A DNA stretch of 64,000 nt from Mycobacterium sp. 852002-51961_SCH5331710 (GTDB lineage: Bacteria; Actinomycetota; Actinomycetes; Mycobacteriales; Mycobacteriaceae): positions 62,001 to 126,000 of the forward strand of contig NZ_LZSQ01000037.1 in assembly GCF_001665535.1 (NCBI RefSeq), read 5' to 3'. Numbering within the stretch: the stretch's first letter is position 1; each line of letters opens with the position of its first letter. The translations under genes and the position numbers were made by a program. Of the stretch, positions 8,516-17,461 are shown one piece after another. Below the pieces are notes generated by a model. It ran no database searches and was not told the origin of the DNA. It saw only the letters and a program-made list of their open reading frames with translations.

Positions 8516-9356
8516 CGGCGCCGGTGACCCGTTCGACTATCGGGCTGTCGAGCTTCCAGCACTGCCAGAACAGCGGAACGTCGAGGTGCGCCTTCGCGAT
8601 CCGCACGAATGATCCGTCGTCCAGGCGCGGTCCGGCCAACGCGTCCGGGAACATCCCCCAGCCCAGTCCCGCCTCTACCGCCGCTCCGAACCCCTCCGCC
8701 GTGGGCACGAAATGCTGGGGCCGGGCGATGTCGCGGCGAAACACCCTGCGCACCAACATGTCCTGCAGCGCGTCGTCGCGGTTCCACGCCAATGACGGTG
8801 CGTGTGCGGCCGCGGCCGCGGTGAAGCCGTCGGGCAGATACCGGTCGCGATATCCAGGACTGGCCACCGGGACGTAACGCATCACCCCCAGCGGATGCAC
8901 CCGGCACCCCGACACCGGTGCGCTCTCGGTCGTCACCGCGCCCATCACCACACCCTCACGCAACAGACGCGCCGAGTGGTCCTGATCTTCGATACGGATG
9001 TCGAACAGTACTTCGCCCAGGGCGGCGAACACCTCGGTGAACCACGTGGCCATTGAATCGGCGTTGACCGCCATGGCAATTCGAGGCTCGCTTCCGCTGC
9101 CGCCGGCCATCTCCGTGAGCGCCTCCGCCTCCAGCAGCGCGGTCTGTGCCGCCATGCGCAACAGCGGAACACCGGCTGCCGTTGCAGTACAGGGTTTTTC
9201 GCGGACCACCAGGACCTGACCGACCCGTTGTTCGAGGGCCTTGATGCGCTGGCTGACCGCCGACGGCGTGACATGCAACTGTGCCGCCGCCGCGTCGAAC
9301 GAGCCGTGTTCGATCACCGCCGCGAACGCCGCCAGCTGCTGACCGTCGATCGCCAC
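8469..9356 (-). CDS. lysG: LysR-type regulator of the LysG/ArgP family
   Basis: A 295-residue LysR regulator. The N-terminal winged helix includes LAAFAAVIEHGSFDAAAAQLHVTPSAVSQRIKALEQ (split here: AAFAAVIEHGSFDAAA, then HVTPSAVSQRIKALEQRVG), typical of ArgP/LysG. The remainder is the periplasmic-binding-like effector domain. GTG start at 9356. It is transcribed divergently from lysE across a 71-base gap holding CATTAG/CTAATG repeats, the classic arrangement in which LysG activates the exporter when lysine or arginine accumulates. M. tuberculosis has the equivalent pair Rv1985c/Rv1986. Confidence 0.88.
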   Translation of the reverse strand: MAIDGQQLAAFAAVIEHGSFDAAAAQLHVTPSAVSQRIKALEQRVGQVLVVREKPCTATAAGVPLLRMAAQTALLEAEALTEMAGGSGSEPRIAMAVNADSMATWFTEVFAALGEVLFDIRIEDQDHSARLLREGVVMGAVTTESAPVSGCRVHPLGVMRYVPVASPGYRDRYLPDGFTAAAAAHAPSLAWNRDDALQDMLVRRVFRRDIARPQHFVPTAEGFGAAVEAGLGWGMFPDALAGPRLDDGSFVRIAKAHLDVPLFWQCWKLDSPIVERVTGAVTAAAADRLSPRRRY

Positions 9357-9391
9357 ATTAGAAATGCTAATGCATCTGCAGAAACATTAGC
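9356..9391. promoter_or_regulatory. LysG operator region between lysG and lysE
   Basis: Three arms of one repeat: CATTAG (9356-9361), GCTAATG (9366-9372) and CATTAGC (9385-9391). The last two form a perfect 7-base inverted repeat around 12 bases, matching the T-N11-A style of LysR sites. The first arm overlaps the lysG start codon, consistent with autorepression. Confidence 0.65.
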
Positions 9392-9427
9392 TGTACTGAT
9401 CCTGTCGGCGATCCTACCGTCGACCCC

Positions 9428-10027
9428 ATGACCTCTCCCCTGGTGGTGGGCTTCCTGGCCTCGCTCGCGCTGATCGCGGCGATCGGCGCGCAGAACGCGT
9501 TCGTGCTCCGCCAGGGGATCCGCGGCGAGCATGTGCTGGCGGTCGCAACTGTGTGCACGCTGTCCGACATCGTGCTGATCGCCGCCGGCATCGCCGGGTT
9601 CGGCGTGGTGATCAACGCACATCCCGCCGCGGTCGACGTCGCCAGATTCGGCGGGGCGGCGTTCCTCATTGGTTACGGCGCGCTCGCGGCGCGGCGCGCA
9701 TTGCGGCCGTCGGCGCTGACGCCCTCGGAGAAAGGCCCGGCGCGGCTGCTCGAAGTGCTCGTCACCTGCCTCGCCCTGACCTGGCTCAACCCGCACGTCT
9801 ACCTCGACACCGTGGTGCTGCTCGGCACGCTGGCCAACGAGCATCGCGACGGACGCTGGCTGTTCGGCGTCGGGGCCGTCACCGCCAGCGCGATCTGGTT
9901 CTTCAGCCTCGGTCTGGGCGCACGCCGGCTCGCCGGGTGGTTCGCGACCCCGACGACGTGGCGCATCCTCGACGGCGTGATCGCGGTCGCGATGGTCGGG
10001 CTCGGGCTGTCGCTGGCGTTCACCTGA
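9428..10027 (+). CDS. lysE: LysE/ArgO family basic amino acid exporter
   Basis: A 199-residue membrane protein with about six hydrophobic segments. It shows the LysE signatures [12 protein letters not shown] near residue 20 and [17 protein letters not shown] near residue 118. It should export lysine and/or arginine from the cytoplasm under control of the divergent LysG. ATG start 37 bases after the operator arms. It is alone in its transcription unit; the following SDR begins 50 bases later with its own ribosome site. Confidence 0.9.
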   Translation: MTSPLVVGFLASLALIAAIGAQNAFVLRQGIRGEHVLAVATVCTLSDIVLIAAGIAGFGVVINAHPAAVDVARFGGAAFLIGYGALAARRALRPSALTPSEKGPARLLEVLVTCLALTWLNPHVYLDTVVLLGTLANEHRDGRWLFGVGAVTASAIWFFSLGLGARRLAGWFATPTTWRILDGVIAVAMVGLGLSLAFT

Positions 10028-10077
10028 CACCGCGCTGACGTCATATCCGCCGGAGCGGGTATGAAGAGGTGATGACG

Positions 10078-10881
10078 ATGCGCTCCACCTCCCGCAAGAC
10101 CGTGTTCATCACCGGCGCCGCCGCCGGCATCGGCCGCGCCACCGCGCTGACGTTCGCCCGCAACGGATACGTGGTCGGGGGATACGACATCGACGAGGTC
10201 GGGCTCAAATCACTGGCCGACGAGATCGAGCGGTCGGGCGGCGTCGCGCACACCGGCCACCTCGACGTCACCGACCCCGACGAGATGGCCACGCGGGTGC
10301 GGGAGTTCGTCGAGGCCGCTGGTGACCGCCTCGACGTGATGATCAACAACGCAGGGATCCTGCGGGCCGGCCGCTTCGAAGAGATGGACATCGCCGGCCA
10401 TCACAAGGAGGTCGACATCAACGTCAAGGGTGTCGTCAACGGCCTGTACGCGGCGTTTCCCTACCTGCGCAAGACCCGGAACTCCGTCGTCGTGAACCTC
10501 TCGTCGGCGTCCGCGATCTACGGGCAGGCCGAGTTGGCCAACTACAGCGCGACGAAATTCTTCGTCCGCGGAATCACCGAGGCACTCGACATCGAATGGA
10601 ATCGGTACGGCATCCGCGTCATCGCGATGTGGCCGCTGTACGTGCAGACCGCGATGACCCACGACATCAAGACCGGCACGACGGACTCGCTCGGCATCCG
10701 GCTCACGGCCCAGGACATCGCCGATGCGATCGTCGAGGCCATCGAACCGGCGCGCCTGCGACGCCTGATCCATCAGGTGCACTTCCCGGTCGGAACGCAG
10801 ACCAAGGTGATGACCATCGCGTCCCGGTTCTCGCCGGGTTGGCTGACCCGGTACGCCAACAAGAAGCTGTCGCACTCTTGA
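10078..10881 (+). CDS. SDR family oxidoreductase
   Basis: A short-chain dehydrogenase of 267 residues from this start. Signatures: FITGAAAGIGRATAL near the N-terminus, NNAG (about residue 84), and a Ser...YSATK catalytic segment (about 140-160). GTG 10069 and ATG 10072 are in frame upstream, but GAAGAGG at 10063-10069 is 8 bases from ATG 10078, the best spacing. The C-terminus (WLTRYANKKL) resembles mycobacterial SDRs annotated as acting on lipid or steroid-like substrates; the actual substrate is unknown. The next gene starts 72 bases downstream. Confidence 0.83.
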   Translation: MRSTSRKTVFITGAAAGIGRATALTFARNGYVVGGYDIDEVGLKSLADEIERSGGVAHTGHLDVTDPDEMATRVREFVEAAGDRLDVMINNAGILRAGRFEEMDIAGHHKEVDINVKGVVNGLYAAFPYLRKTRNSVVVNLSSASAIYGQAELANYSATKFFVRGITEALDIEWNRYGIRVIAMWPLYVQTAMTHDIKTGTTDSLGIRLTAQDIADAIVEAIEPARLRRLIHQVHFPVGTQTKVMTIASRFSPGWLTRYANKKLSHS

Positions 10882-10953
10882 TGTTCGGCTGAGTTTCGAT
10901 TCGCGCTGATCCCAACGGGTGACCACAGGCGGCGCCCGACGTACGTTCCGCGC

Positions 10954-11043
10954 ATGAACGAGGACTGGCTCGCCGTCATTGTCGGCCTTTCGCTGCTCGC
11001 ACTCGTCTTGGTGGGCGCGATTCCGGGAAGCGTGATCCCGTGA
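10954..11043 (+). CDS. 29-residue single-span membrane peptide coupled to the YeiH-type exporter
   Basis: A short ORF: MNEDWLAVIVG, then a hydrophobic run (LSLLALVLVGAIPG), ending SVIP. It has an acidic N-terminus, one transmembrane span and a Pro-rich end. The stop TGA overlaps the GTG start of the next gene (GTGA), so the two are translationally coupled. Codon third positions are mostly G/C as in neighbouring genes. It could be a small subunit or a translation-coupling leader for the transporter. I do not recognise the family. Confidence 0.6.
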   Translation: MNEDWLAVIVGLSLLALVLVGAIPGSVIP

Positions 11044-12149
11044 CCGAACAGGCGACGGCCGCTCCGAAGCAGCAGACCGCCGGGGTCGGCTACGCCGTCG
11101 CCGGGGTGCTGGTGGTGCTCGCACTGGGCGCCGTGACGCGGTTCCTGGAAACACAGGTGCCGCGGTGGGCCGACGGCACCGCGTTCTTGGGCATCGCCAA
11201 GTCCATCGAATTCCCGGTCTACGCAATCGCTCTGGGCTTGCTAGGCAACTTCGTTCTGTCGCGGCTGGCCCTGCGCGATGCGCTGGCGCGTGGGTTCCGC
11301 ACCGAGTTCTTCATCAAGACGGGCCTGGTTCTGCTCGGTGCGTCGATCAACCTCAAGGTGCTCGTCACCGCGGCGGGCCCGGCGATCATCCAGGCGCTGC
11401 TGCTGATCTCGATCGTGTTCGGCTTCACCTGGTGGCTCGGCGGTGTGCTGCGCCTTGAGGACAAACTGCGGGCGCTTCTCGCGTCGGCGGTGTCGATCTG
11501 CGGGGTGAGCGCGGCGATCGCAGCGGCAGGAGCCGTGCAGGCCAAGCGCGAACAGCTCGCGTACGCGGCCTCCCTGGTGATCGCGTTCGCACTGCCGTCG
11601 ATCTTCCTGTTGCCCTGGCTCGCAGACGTTTTCAACCTCTCCGATGCGGTGGCCGGCGCCTGGATCGGCGGCAACATCGACACCACCGCCGCCGTCGCCG
11701 CGTCCGGGGCCATCGCCGGCGAGGACGCACTGCAGATCGCGACGATCGTCAAGACCACGCAGAACGCGTTGATCGGCATCGTCGCGATCGCGCTGACCGC
11801 CTACTTCGCGCTCAAGGTCGAACGCAAGTCGGCCGCGGAGGCCAAGCCGTCACTCGGGCAGTTCTGGGAGCGTTTCCCCAAGTTCGTGCTCGGTTTCATC
11901 GCCGCGTCGATCGTCGGCACGCTGTACCTGGCGTGGGGCGGGAACAAGTCGGCGATCAGCACGGTCAACGACCTGCGGACCTGGTTCCTGATCTTCGCGT
12001 TCGTCGCGATCGGCCTGGAGTTCTCGCTCAAGGGGCTCAAAGAGGCAGGTTGGCGCCCGGTCGCGCTGTTCGCCTCGGCGACCTTGGTGAACATCGTCGT
12101 GGCGCTCGGCCTCGCCGTCGTGTTGTTCGGGAACTTCCAGGTCGGTTAG
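11040..12149 (+). CDS. YeiH family putative sulfate exporter
   Basis: A 369-residue integral membrane protein with about ten hydrophobic segments. Family traits are visible: KTGLVLLGASINLKVL (about residue 96), ISICGVSAA-like CGVSAAIAAAGA (about 155), and GGNIDTTAAVAASGA (about 217). The family (UPF0324) is annotated as a putative sulfate/anion exporter, though its substrate is poorly established. GTG start coupled to the 29-residue peptide upstream. The FecB2-like gene follows after 13 bases and may be co-transcribed. Confidence 0.83.
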   Translation: MTEQATAAPKQQTAGVGYAVAGVLVVLALGAVTRFLETQVPRWADGTAFLGIAKSIEFPVYAIALGLLGNFVLSRLALRDALARGFRTEFFIKTGLVLLGASINLKVLVTAAGPAIIQALLLISIVFGFTWWLGGVLRLEDKLRALLASAVSICGVSAAIAAAGAVQAKREQLAYAASLVIAFALPSIFLLPWLADVFNLSDAVAGAWIGGNIDTTAAVAASGAIAGEDALQIATIVKTTQNALIGIVAIALTAYFALKVERKSAAEAKPSLGQFWERFPKFVLGFIAASIVGTLYLAWGGNKSAISTVNDLRTWFLIFAFVAIGLEFSLKGLKEAGWRPVALFASATLVNIVVALGLAVVLFGNFQVG

Positions 12150-12162
12150 CTACGCTCGCCGG

Positions 12163-13080
12163 GTGGCCAAGGGGCTGAATCGACGAGGCTTCCTGACGGT
12201 GAGCGCGGGCGCGGCGCTCGTCGTCGCCGGGTTCACGGCCGGATGCGGTTCGGACAAGCCCGGCACCGTGGCTCGAGACGGCTCGGTCACCGTCAAGCAC
12301 GCCTTCGGCGAGACCAAGATCCCCGCACCCCCCAAGCGGGTGGTCAGCGCAGGACTGACCGGGCAGGACGACCTGCTCGCGCTCGGGGTCGTGCCGATCG
12401 CGGTGACCGAATGGTTCGGCGGCGAACCGTTCGCGGTATGGGCGTGGGCGCGAGCGAAACTCGGATCGGCGCAGCCGACCGTGCTCAGCCTCGCCGACGG
12501 CATCCAGGTCGATCAGATCGCGGCGCTGAAGCCGGACCTGATCGTCGCCACCAACGCCGGGTTGGACGCCGACACCTACTCGAGGCTGTCCGAGATCGCG
12601 CCGACGGTCGCGCAGTCCGGCAGGGAGGCGTTCTTCGAACCGTGGAAAGACCAGGCCACCACGATCGGCCAGGCGGTCTTCAAACACGATGAGATGCAGG
12701 CGTTGATCGCCGGCGTCGGCGACAAATTCATCGCGGTGTCCGAGGGCAATCCCGGGTTCTCAGGCAAGACGGCGGCGCTGTTGCGTGGTCAGCTGGCCGA
12801 CGGGAAACCGCAGAGTTTGACGCCTGCATGGCGCGCGGAGTTCCTCACGGCGATGGGATTACAAGTCGTCGAGGGACTCGACGCCGAAGTGCTGATCTGG
12901 GCCACCGAGTCCGACGAGGAACAAGCCGCGCTGCTGGCCGACCCGCAGATCGCGGGGCGCGGCAAGGCCAACATCTTCACGGGTAAGGAGCTCGCCGGCG
13001 CGATCGCATTCGCCTCCCCGCTGTCCTATCCCCTGGTGGCCGACCAACTGCCGCCGCGCATCGTCGAAGCCCTGGCCTGA
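12163..13080 (+). CDS. fecB2: FecB2-type iron-siderophore substrate-binding lipoprotein
   Basis: A 305-residue periplasmic-binding protein exported by Tat: RRGFLTV twin-arginine motif at residues ~6-12, then a hydrophobic stretch and the lipobox region FTAGCGS with the lipidated Cys at about residue 28. The rest matches the TroA/FecB fold (KRVVSAGLTGQDDLLALG..., ALKPDLIVATN). By order it corresponds to M. tuberculosis Rv0265c (FecB2), which takes part in iron or heme acquisition. GTG start. No IdeR-like box is evident in the short upstream gap. The matching permease and ATPase are not nearby, as is usual in mycobacteria. Confidence 0.85.
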   Translation: MAKGLNRRGFLTVSAGAALVVAGFTAGCGSDKPGTVARDGSVTVKHAFGETKIPAPPKRVVSAGLTGQDDLLALGVVPIAVTEWFGGEPFAVWAWARAKLGSAQPTVLSLADGIQVDQIAALKPDLIVATNAGLDADTYSRLSEIAPTVAQSGREAFFEPWKDQATTIGQAVFKHDEMQALIAGVGDKFIAVSEGNPGFSGKTAALLRGQLADGKPQSLTPAWRAEFLTAMGLQVVEGLDAEVLIWATESDEEQAALLADPQIAGRGKANIFTGKELAGAIAFASPLSYPLVADQLPPRIVEALA

Positions 13081-13097
13081 CCCGCGAAGTGCCGCTC

Positions 13098-13160
13098 GTC
13101 GAACGTGCGCTCAGGACGAAATCTGAGCCTGCTTTTCGCGCTGAGTGCACGCTCGGCGAC
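13098..13160. repeat. Imperfect intergenic palindrome
   Basis: GTCGAACGTGCGCTCAG at 13098-13114 pairs with CTGAGTGCACGCTCGGCGAC at 13141-13160, apart from a few mismatches and a 3-base length difference, around a 26-base loop. It sits between two same-strand genes and has the look of the dispersed palindromic elements common between mycobacterial genes. It could also act as a weak terminator for fecB2. Confidence 0.5.
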
Positions 13161-13190
13161 ATTGGGACGTGGTCCTGAGAAGATTGCGCG

Positions 13191-13892
13191 GTGACCGCCG
13201 ACATCGAGACCGAGCACCGCGGGTTCGCGACCACGGGGTCGGCGTACTACCCGACGCTGGTCGCGGTGTTCACCGGTCTGGTGCTGATCTCCAACGTGGC
13301 CGCCACCAAGGGCATCGCCTTCGGCCCGCTCATCGGGGACTGGTCGCTGATCACCGACGGCGGCTTCGTCGTCTTCCCACTGACCTACGTGATCGGCGAC
13401 GTGCTGTCGGAGGTCTACGGATTCAAGGCCACCCGGCGCGCCATCTACATCGCGTTCGTGATGGAGGCGCTCGCCGCGTTCACGTTCTGGCTCACCGCCG
13501 TGCTGCCGCCCGCCGACTTCTACACCAACCAGGCGGCTTTCGAGGCGGTGATGAAGCCGTTCACGCTGTTGATCGTCGCGGGCCTGGCCGGCTTCCTCGT
13601 CGGGCAGACGCTCAATGCGTGGGTCGTCGTCAAGATCAAGATGCGGGTGGGCGAGAAACAGCTGTGGGCACGGCTGATCGGATCCACCGTCGTCGGGGAG
13701 TTCGCCGACACCCTGGTGTTCTGCAGCATCGCGGCCGCCGCCATCGGGATCAACACCTGGCGCGACTTCATCACGTATGTCGCGCTCGGGTGGGTCTACA
13801 AGACGGCGGTGGAGGTGGTCGTGCTACCCGTGACGTACCGGGTGATCGCCTTCATCAAGCGCCGCGAACCGACGTATCGGCCCGCCGCTTGA
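13191..13892 (+). CDS. Queuosine precursor transporter (YhhQ/VUT family)
   Basis: A 233-residue membrane protein with about six hydrophobic segments. It carries the YhhQ/VUT hallmarks: VLISNVAATKGIAFGP near residue 30, FPLTYVIGDVLSEVYGFKATRRAIY near residue 62-85 (split: FPLTYVIGDVLSEVYG, FKATRRAIY), and a late TVVGEFADTLVFCSIA. The family imports 7-cyano-7-deazaguanine or related queuosine precursors (established for E. coli YhhQ). GTG start. No queuosine enzyme is nearby, so salvage would depend on genes elsewhere. Confidence 0.85.
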   Translation: MTADIETEHRGFATTGSAYYPTLVAVFTGLVLISNVAATKGIAFGPLIGDWSLITDGGFVVFPLTYVIGDVLSEVYGFKATRRAIYIAFVMEALAAFTFWLTAVLPPADFYTNQAAFEAVMKPFTLLIVAGLAGFLVGQTLNAWVVVKIKMRVGEKQLWARLIGSTVVGEFADTLVFCSIAAAAIGINTWRDFITYVALGWVYKTAVEVVVLPVTYRVIAFIKRREPTYRPAA

Positions 13893-13943
13893 GGCATCGC
13901 TAAAACTCCTCTGGCAAGGCTCATAGAGCAGGCGTATTGCTAG

Positions 13944-13957
13944 CTACTCGCGGGTAA
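13944..13957. promoter_or_regulatory. TACT-N4-RGTA palindrome before pxpB
   Basis: CTACTCGCGGGTAA: TAC and GTA arms separated by six bases, the same layout as the sites before fadE5 and between fadA2 and fabG4. It lies 10 bases before the pxpB start codon, where bound protein would block transcription or initiation. A TetR-family binding site is the likeliest reading. Confidence 0.45.
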
Positions 13958-13966
13958 TTTCGAGTC

Positions 13967-14647
13967 ATGACCGTGACAGCCGAAAAGGAACATGACGTGC
14001 GGGGCACCGGCGCCATTCCGATCCGCGACTACGGAGACCAAGCGCTGCTGCTCGAACTCGAGACCACCGCCGAGGTACTGGCGTGGGCCGACGCGATCCG
14101 CGAGGCCGACCTGCCCGGTGTCCTCGACATCGTGCCTGCCGCCCGGACCGTGTTGCTCAAACTCGCAGGTCCCCGCTATCAGGCTCCGACCCGGCAGCGC
14201 CTGAGCGGACTGCGGACCGACGTCGACCCGGAAGCCGAACTGACGCCGCCTGCCGACGGCCGCGCCGACCTCACCATCGACGTCGTCTACGACGGGCAGG
14301 ATCTCGACGAGGTGGCCCGACTGACGGGGCTCAGTCGCGACGACGTGGTCGCCGCGCACACCGGCAGCCTCTGGCGGGTCGGGTTCGGTGGGTTCGCACC
14401 GGGTTTCGCCTACCTCGTCGGCGGTGATCGTCGACTCGAGGTGCCGCGGCGCTCCGAGCCGCGCACGAAAGTCCCGACGGGCTCCGTCGGTCTGGCAGGT
14501 GAGTTCAGCGGTGTCTATCCGCGGGAGTCTCCCGGCGGCTGGCAGCTGATCGGCCGCACCTCTGCGGTGCTGTGGGACATCGAACGGGAGAATCCGGCGC
14601 TGCTGACGGCGGGCATGTGGATCCAGTTCAAGGCGGTCGAATCATGA
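13967..14647 (+). CDS. pxpB: 5-oxoprolinase subunit B (KipI/PxpB-like)
   Basis: A 226-residue carboxyltransferase-domain subunit of the KipI type. Motifs: GDQALLLEL near residue 23, the VDVEVAYDG-like [20 protein letters not shown] segment, and [25 protein letters not shown] core ([10 protein letters not shown], then [20 protein letters not shown]). With PxpC and PxpA it makes ATP-dependent 5-oxoprolinase, which opens pyroglutamate to glutamate. Corresponds to Rv0264c by order. The stop overlaps the pxpC start. No pxpA (LamB/YcsF) is in the window. Confidence 0.9.
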   Translation: MTVTAEKEHDVRGTGAIPIRDYGDQALLLELETTAEVLAWADAIREADLPGVLDIVPAARTVLLKLAGPRYQAPTRQRLSGLRTDVDPEAELTPPADGRADLTIDVVYDGQDLDEVARLTGLSRDDVVAAHTGSLWRVGFGGFAPGFAYLVGGDRRLEVPRRSEPRTKVPTGSVGLAGEFSGVYPRESPGGWQLIGRTSAVLWDIERENPALLTAGMWIQFKAVES

Positions 14648-15531
14648 CGACGACGCTCGCGATCCTGCGTTCCGGTCCGCTCTCGCTGATCGAAGACCTG
14701 GGTCGTCCCGGCCTTGCACACATGGGCGTCGGCCGCTCCGGGGCCGCCGACCGCCGCTCGCACACACTGGCCAACCGGCTGGTGGCCAACCCCGGCGACC
14801 GGGCCACCATCGAGGTGACCTTCGGCGGGCTAGCGGCGCGTGTGCGCGGCGGCGACATCGCGATCGCCGTTACCGGCGCCGACACCGACCCGTCCGTCGA
14901 CGGAGTCCTTTTCGGCACCAACAGCATTCATTACGCCCGCGACGGCGAGGTGATTTCGCTGGGCTCACCGCGCTCCGGCCTGCGGACGTACCTGGCCGTG
15001 CGCGGCGGCATCGACGTGGACCCGGTTCTCGGCTCGCGGTCCTACGACGTGATGTCGGCGATCGGCCCTCAGCCGCTGCAGCCGGGCGACGTGTTGCCGG
15101 TCGGCGAGCACACCGAGGATTTCCCCGAGCTCGACCAGGCGCCCGTGGCAGCGATCGAGGACGACGTGCTCGAGCTGACTGTGGTGCCCGGGCCCCGCGA
15201 CGACTGGTTCGTCGACCCGGACGTCTTGGTTCGCACCAACTGGCAGGCCACCAACAAGAGCGACCGGGTGGGCATGCGACTGGTCGGGATGCCGCTCGAG
15301 TACCGGTGGCCGGACCGGCAGCTCTCCAGCGAGGGCGCCACGCGCGGCGCAATTCAGGTGCCGCCGAACGGTTTTCCGGTCATCCTCGGCCCCGATCACC
15401 CCGTGACGGGCGGATATCCGGTGATCGGTGTGGTGGCCGAGGAGGACATCGACAAGGTCGCGCAGGTGCGTCCCGGACAGACCGTGCGGATGCATTGGTC
15501 GCGGCCGCGCCGACCGTTCGGGGGCCGTTAG
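14644..15531 (+). CDS. pxpC: 5-oxoprolinase subunit C (biotin-dependent carboxyltransferase-like, PxpC)
   Basis: A 295-residue partner of PxpB. The start is ATG 14644 within an ATGA overlap; the internal continuation from upstream is a shadow. Family landmarks: [25 protein letters not shown] near the N-terminus ([19 protein letters not shown]), [25 protein letters not shown], and the C-terminal [21 protein letters not shown]. Corresponds to Rv0263c. With PxpB it supplies the kinase/hydrolase half of pyroglutamate recycling in the cytoplasm. Confidence 0.9.
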   Translation: MTTTLAILRSGPLSLIEDLGRPGLAHMGVGRSGAADRRSHTLANRLVANPGDRATIEVTFGGLAARVRGGDIAIAVTGADTDPSVDGVLFGTNSIHYARDGEVISLGSPRSGLRTYLAVRGGIDVDPVLGSRSYDVMSAIGPQPLQPGDVLPVGEHTEDFPELDQAPVAAIEDDVLELTVVPGPRDDWFVDPDVLVRTNWQATNKSDRVGMRLVGMPLEYRWPDRQLSSEGATRGAIQVPPNGFPVILGPDHPVTGGYPVIGVVAEEDIDKVAQVRPGQTVRMHWSRPRRPFGGR

Positions 15532-15548
15532 TCACACCGCGCTGGTAG

Positions 15549-16127
<579 letters not shown>

Positions 16128-16274
16128 GACTCACAACTCGTTCCGGCGCGAGGTGAGGTGAAGTTCACGGCGGGGTCACCGCACGGCACGCCGACGCAAT
16201 AACGCCTCGTTAACGTGCGATTCATGAGTGGGTGCAGGCTGCGGGCGGTGCCGACACGCCTCCGAAATGGTCAA

Positions 16275-16290
16275 GTAATCGCTTGGAAAC
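16275..16290 (+). promoter_or_regulatory. Probable GlnR box before nnaR
   Basis: GTAAT, six bases (CGCTTG), then GAAAC. This differs at one base from the actinobacterial GlnR consensus GTnAC-N6-GAAAC. It ends 22 bases before the nnaR start. A weaker pair, ATAAC-N6-TTAAC, lies at 16199-16214. GlnR control of nitrite-assimilation genes under nitrogen limitation is established in mycobacteria; binding here is inferred. Confidence 0.55.
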
Positions 16291-16312
16291 ATGCGCTGCC
16301 TACACAGGTCCC

Positions 16313-17461
16313 ATGACTGAGCCCGACTGGGCGCCGCTGACCGGATTCCGGGTGGCCGTGACCTCCGCCCGGCGCGCCGACGAGCTGAGCGCGCTGCTGC
16401 GCCGCCGCGGCGCGACGGTGACCAGCGCGGCGGCGATCCAGATGGTGCCGCTGCCCGACGATGATGAGTTGCGCGCCCACACCGAGGCCCTGATCGACGT
16501 GCCGCCGGACATCGTGATCGCCACGACAGGGATCGGATTTCGCGGCTGGGTCGCGGCGGCCGACGGGTGGGGGCTGGCCGGCGACCTGACCGCCGCGCTC
16601 GCGAAGGCGCGCGTCGTGTCCCGCGGCCCCAAGGCGACCGGTGCGCTGCGCGCGGCCGGACTGCCCGAGGAGTGGTCGCCGGACTCGGAGTCGTCCCGCG
16701 AGCTGCTGCACTACCTGGTCGAGGGCGGTATTGCCGGGCAGCGCATCGCGGTGCAGCTGCACGGAGCCACCGAGGAGTGGGACCCGTTCCCGGAGTTCCT
16801 CGACGAGTTGCGCGCCGCCGGCGCCGAGGTCGTGCCGATCCGGGTGTACCGATGGCATCCCGCGCCGCACAACGGCGATTTCGACCAGCTGGTGGCGGGC
16901 ATTGCCGACGAGAAGTTCGACGCGGTGAGCTTCACCTCGGCGCCCGCGGTGGCGTCGGTGTTGTTGCGGGCCCGGGAGATGGGCCTGGAGAACCGGGTGC
17001 TCGCCGCGTTCCGCCGCGACGTCCACGCCATGTGCGTCGGCCCCGTGACGGCGCGCCCACTGGTTCGGCTGGGTGTGCCAACCTCGGCGCCCGAGCGAAT
17101 GCGGTTAGGCGCCTTGGCCCGTCACATCACCGACGAATTACCGCTGCTGTGCTCGCGGACCATCCGCGTGGCCGGACACCTGCTGGAGATCCGGGGCACC
17201 TGCGTTCTGGTCGACGGGGCCGTCAAGCCCGTGTCACCGGCGGGCATGGCGACAATTCGCGCGCTCGCACACCGGCCGGGAGCGGTGGTGTCGCGCACCG
17301 ACCTGCTGCGCGCGCTGCCAGGCACCGGCACCGACACCCACGCCGTCGAGACGGCAGTGCTCCGACTGCGAACGGCGTTGGGCGACAAGAACATCGTGTC
17401 GACAGTGGTGAAGCGCGGTTACCGCCTGGCCGTCGAGGACAATCTGGCGTACGCGAAATGA
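16313..17461 (+). CDS. nnaR: NnaR-type regulator: HemD-like domain plus winged helix
   Basis: A 382-residue two-part protein. Residues 1-265 follow the uroporphyrinogen-III synthase (HemD) fold (GFRVAVTSARRADELSALL near the start). Residues ~285-378 form an OmpR/PhoB-type winged helix (SPAGMATIRALAHRPGAVVS, VKRGYRLAVE). Homologous to Rv0260c and to M. smegmatis NnaR, which works with GlnR to activate nitrate/nitrite assimilation. Start ATG 16313 was preferred to the upstream GTG because the HemD domain begins there. It overlaps the chelatase start by 4 bases and is followed by nirBD on the other strand, supporting the same role here. Confidence 0.85.
   Translation: MTEPDWAPLTGFRVAVTSARRADELSALLRRRGATVTSAAAIQMVPLPDDDELRAHTEALIDVPPDIVIATTGIGFRGWVAAADGWGLAGDLTAALAKARVVSRGPKATGALRAAGLPEEWSPDSESSRELLHYLVEGGIAGQRIAVQLHGATEEWDPFPEFLDELRAAGAEVVPIRVYRWHPAPHNGDFDQLVAGIADEKFDAVSFTSAPAVASVLLRAREMGLENRVLAAFRRDVHAMCVGPVTARPLVRLGVPTSAPERMRLGALARHITDELPLLCSRTIRVAGHLLEIRGTCVLVDGAVKPVSPAGMATIRALAHRPGAVVSRTDLLRALPGTGTDTHAVETAVLRLRTALGDKNIVSTVVKRGYRLAVEDNLAYAK

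Noticed and set aside
12150..12162. IdeR (iron) box before fecB2
   Set aside because: Only 13 bases separate it from the exporter gene and no TTAGG-type palindrome is visible there or near the end of the previous gene.
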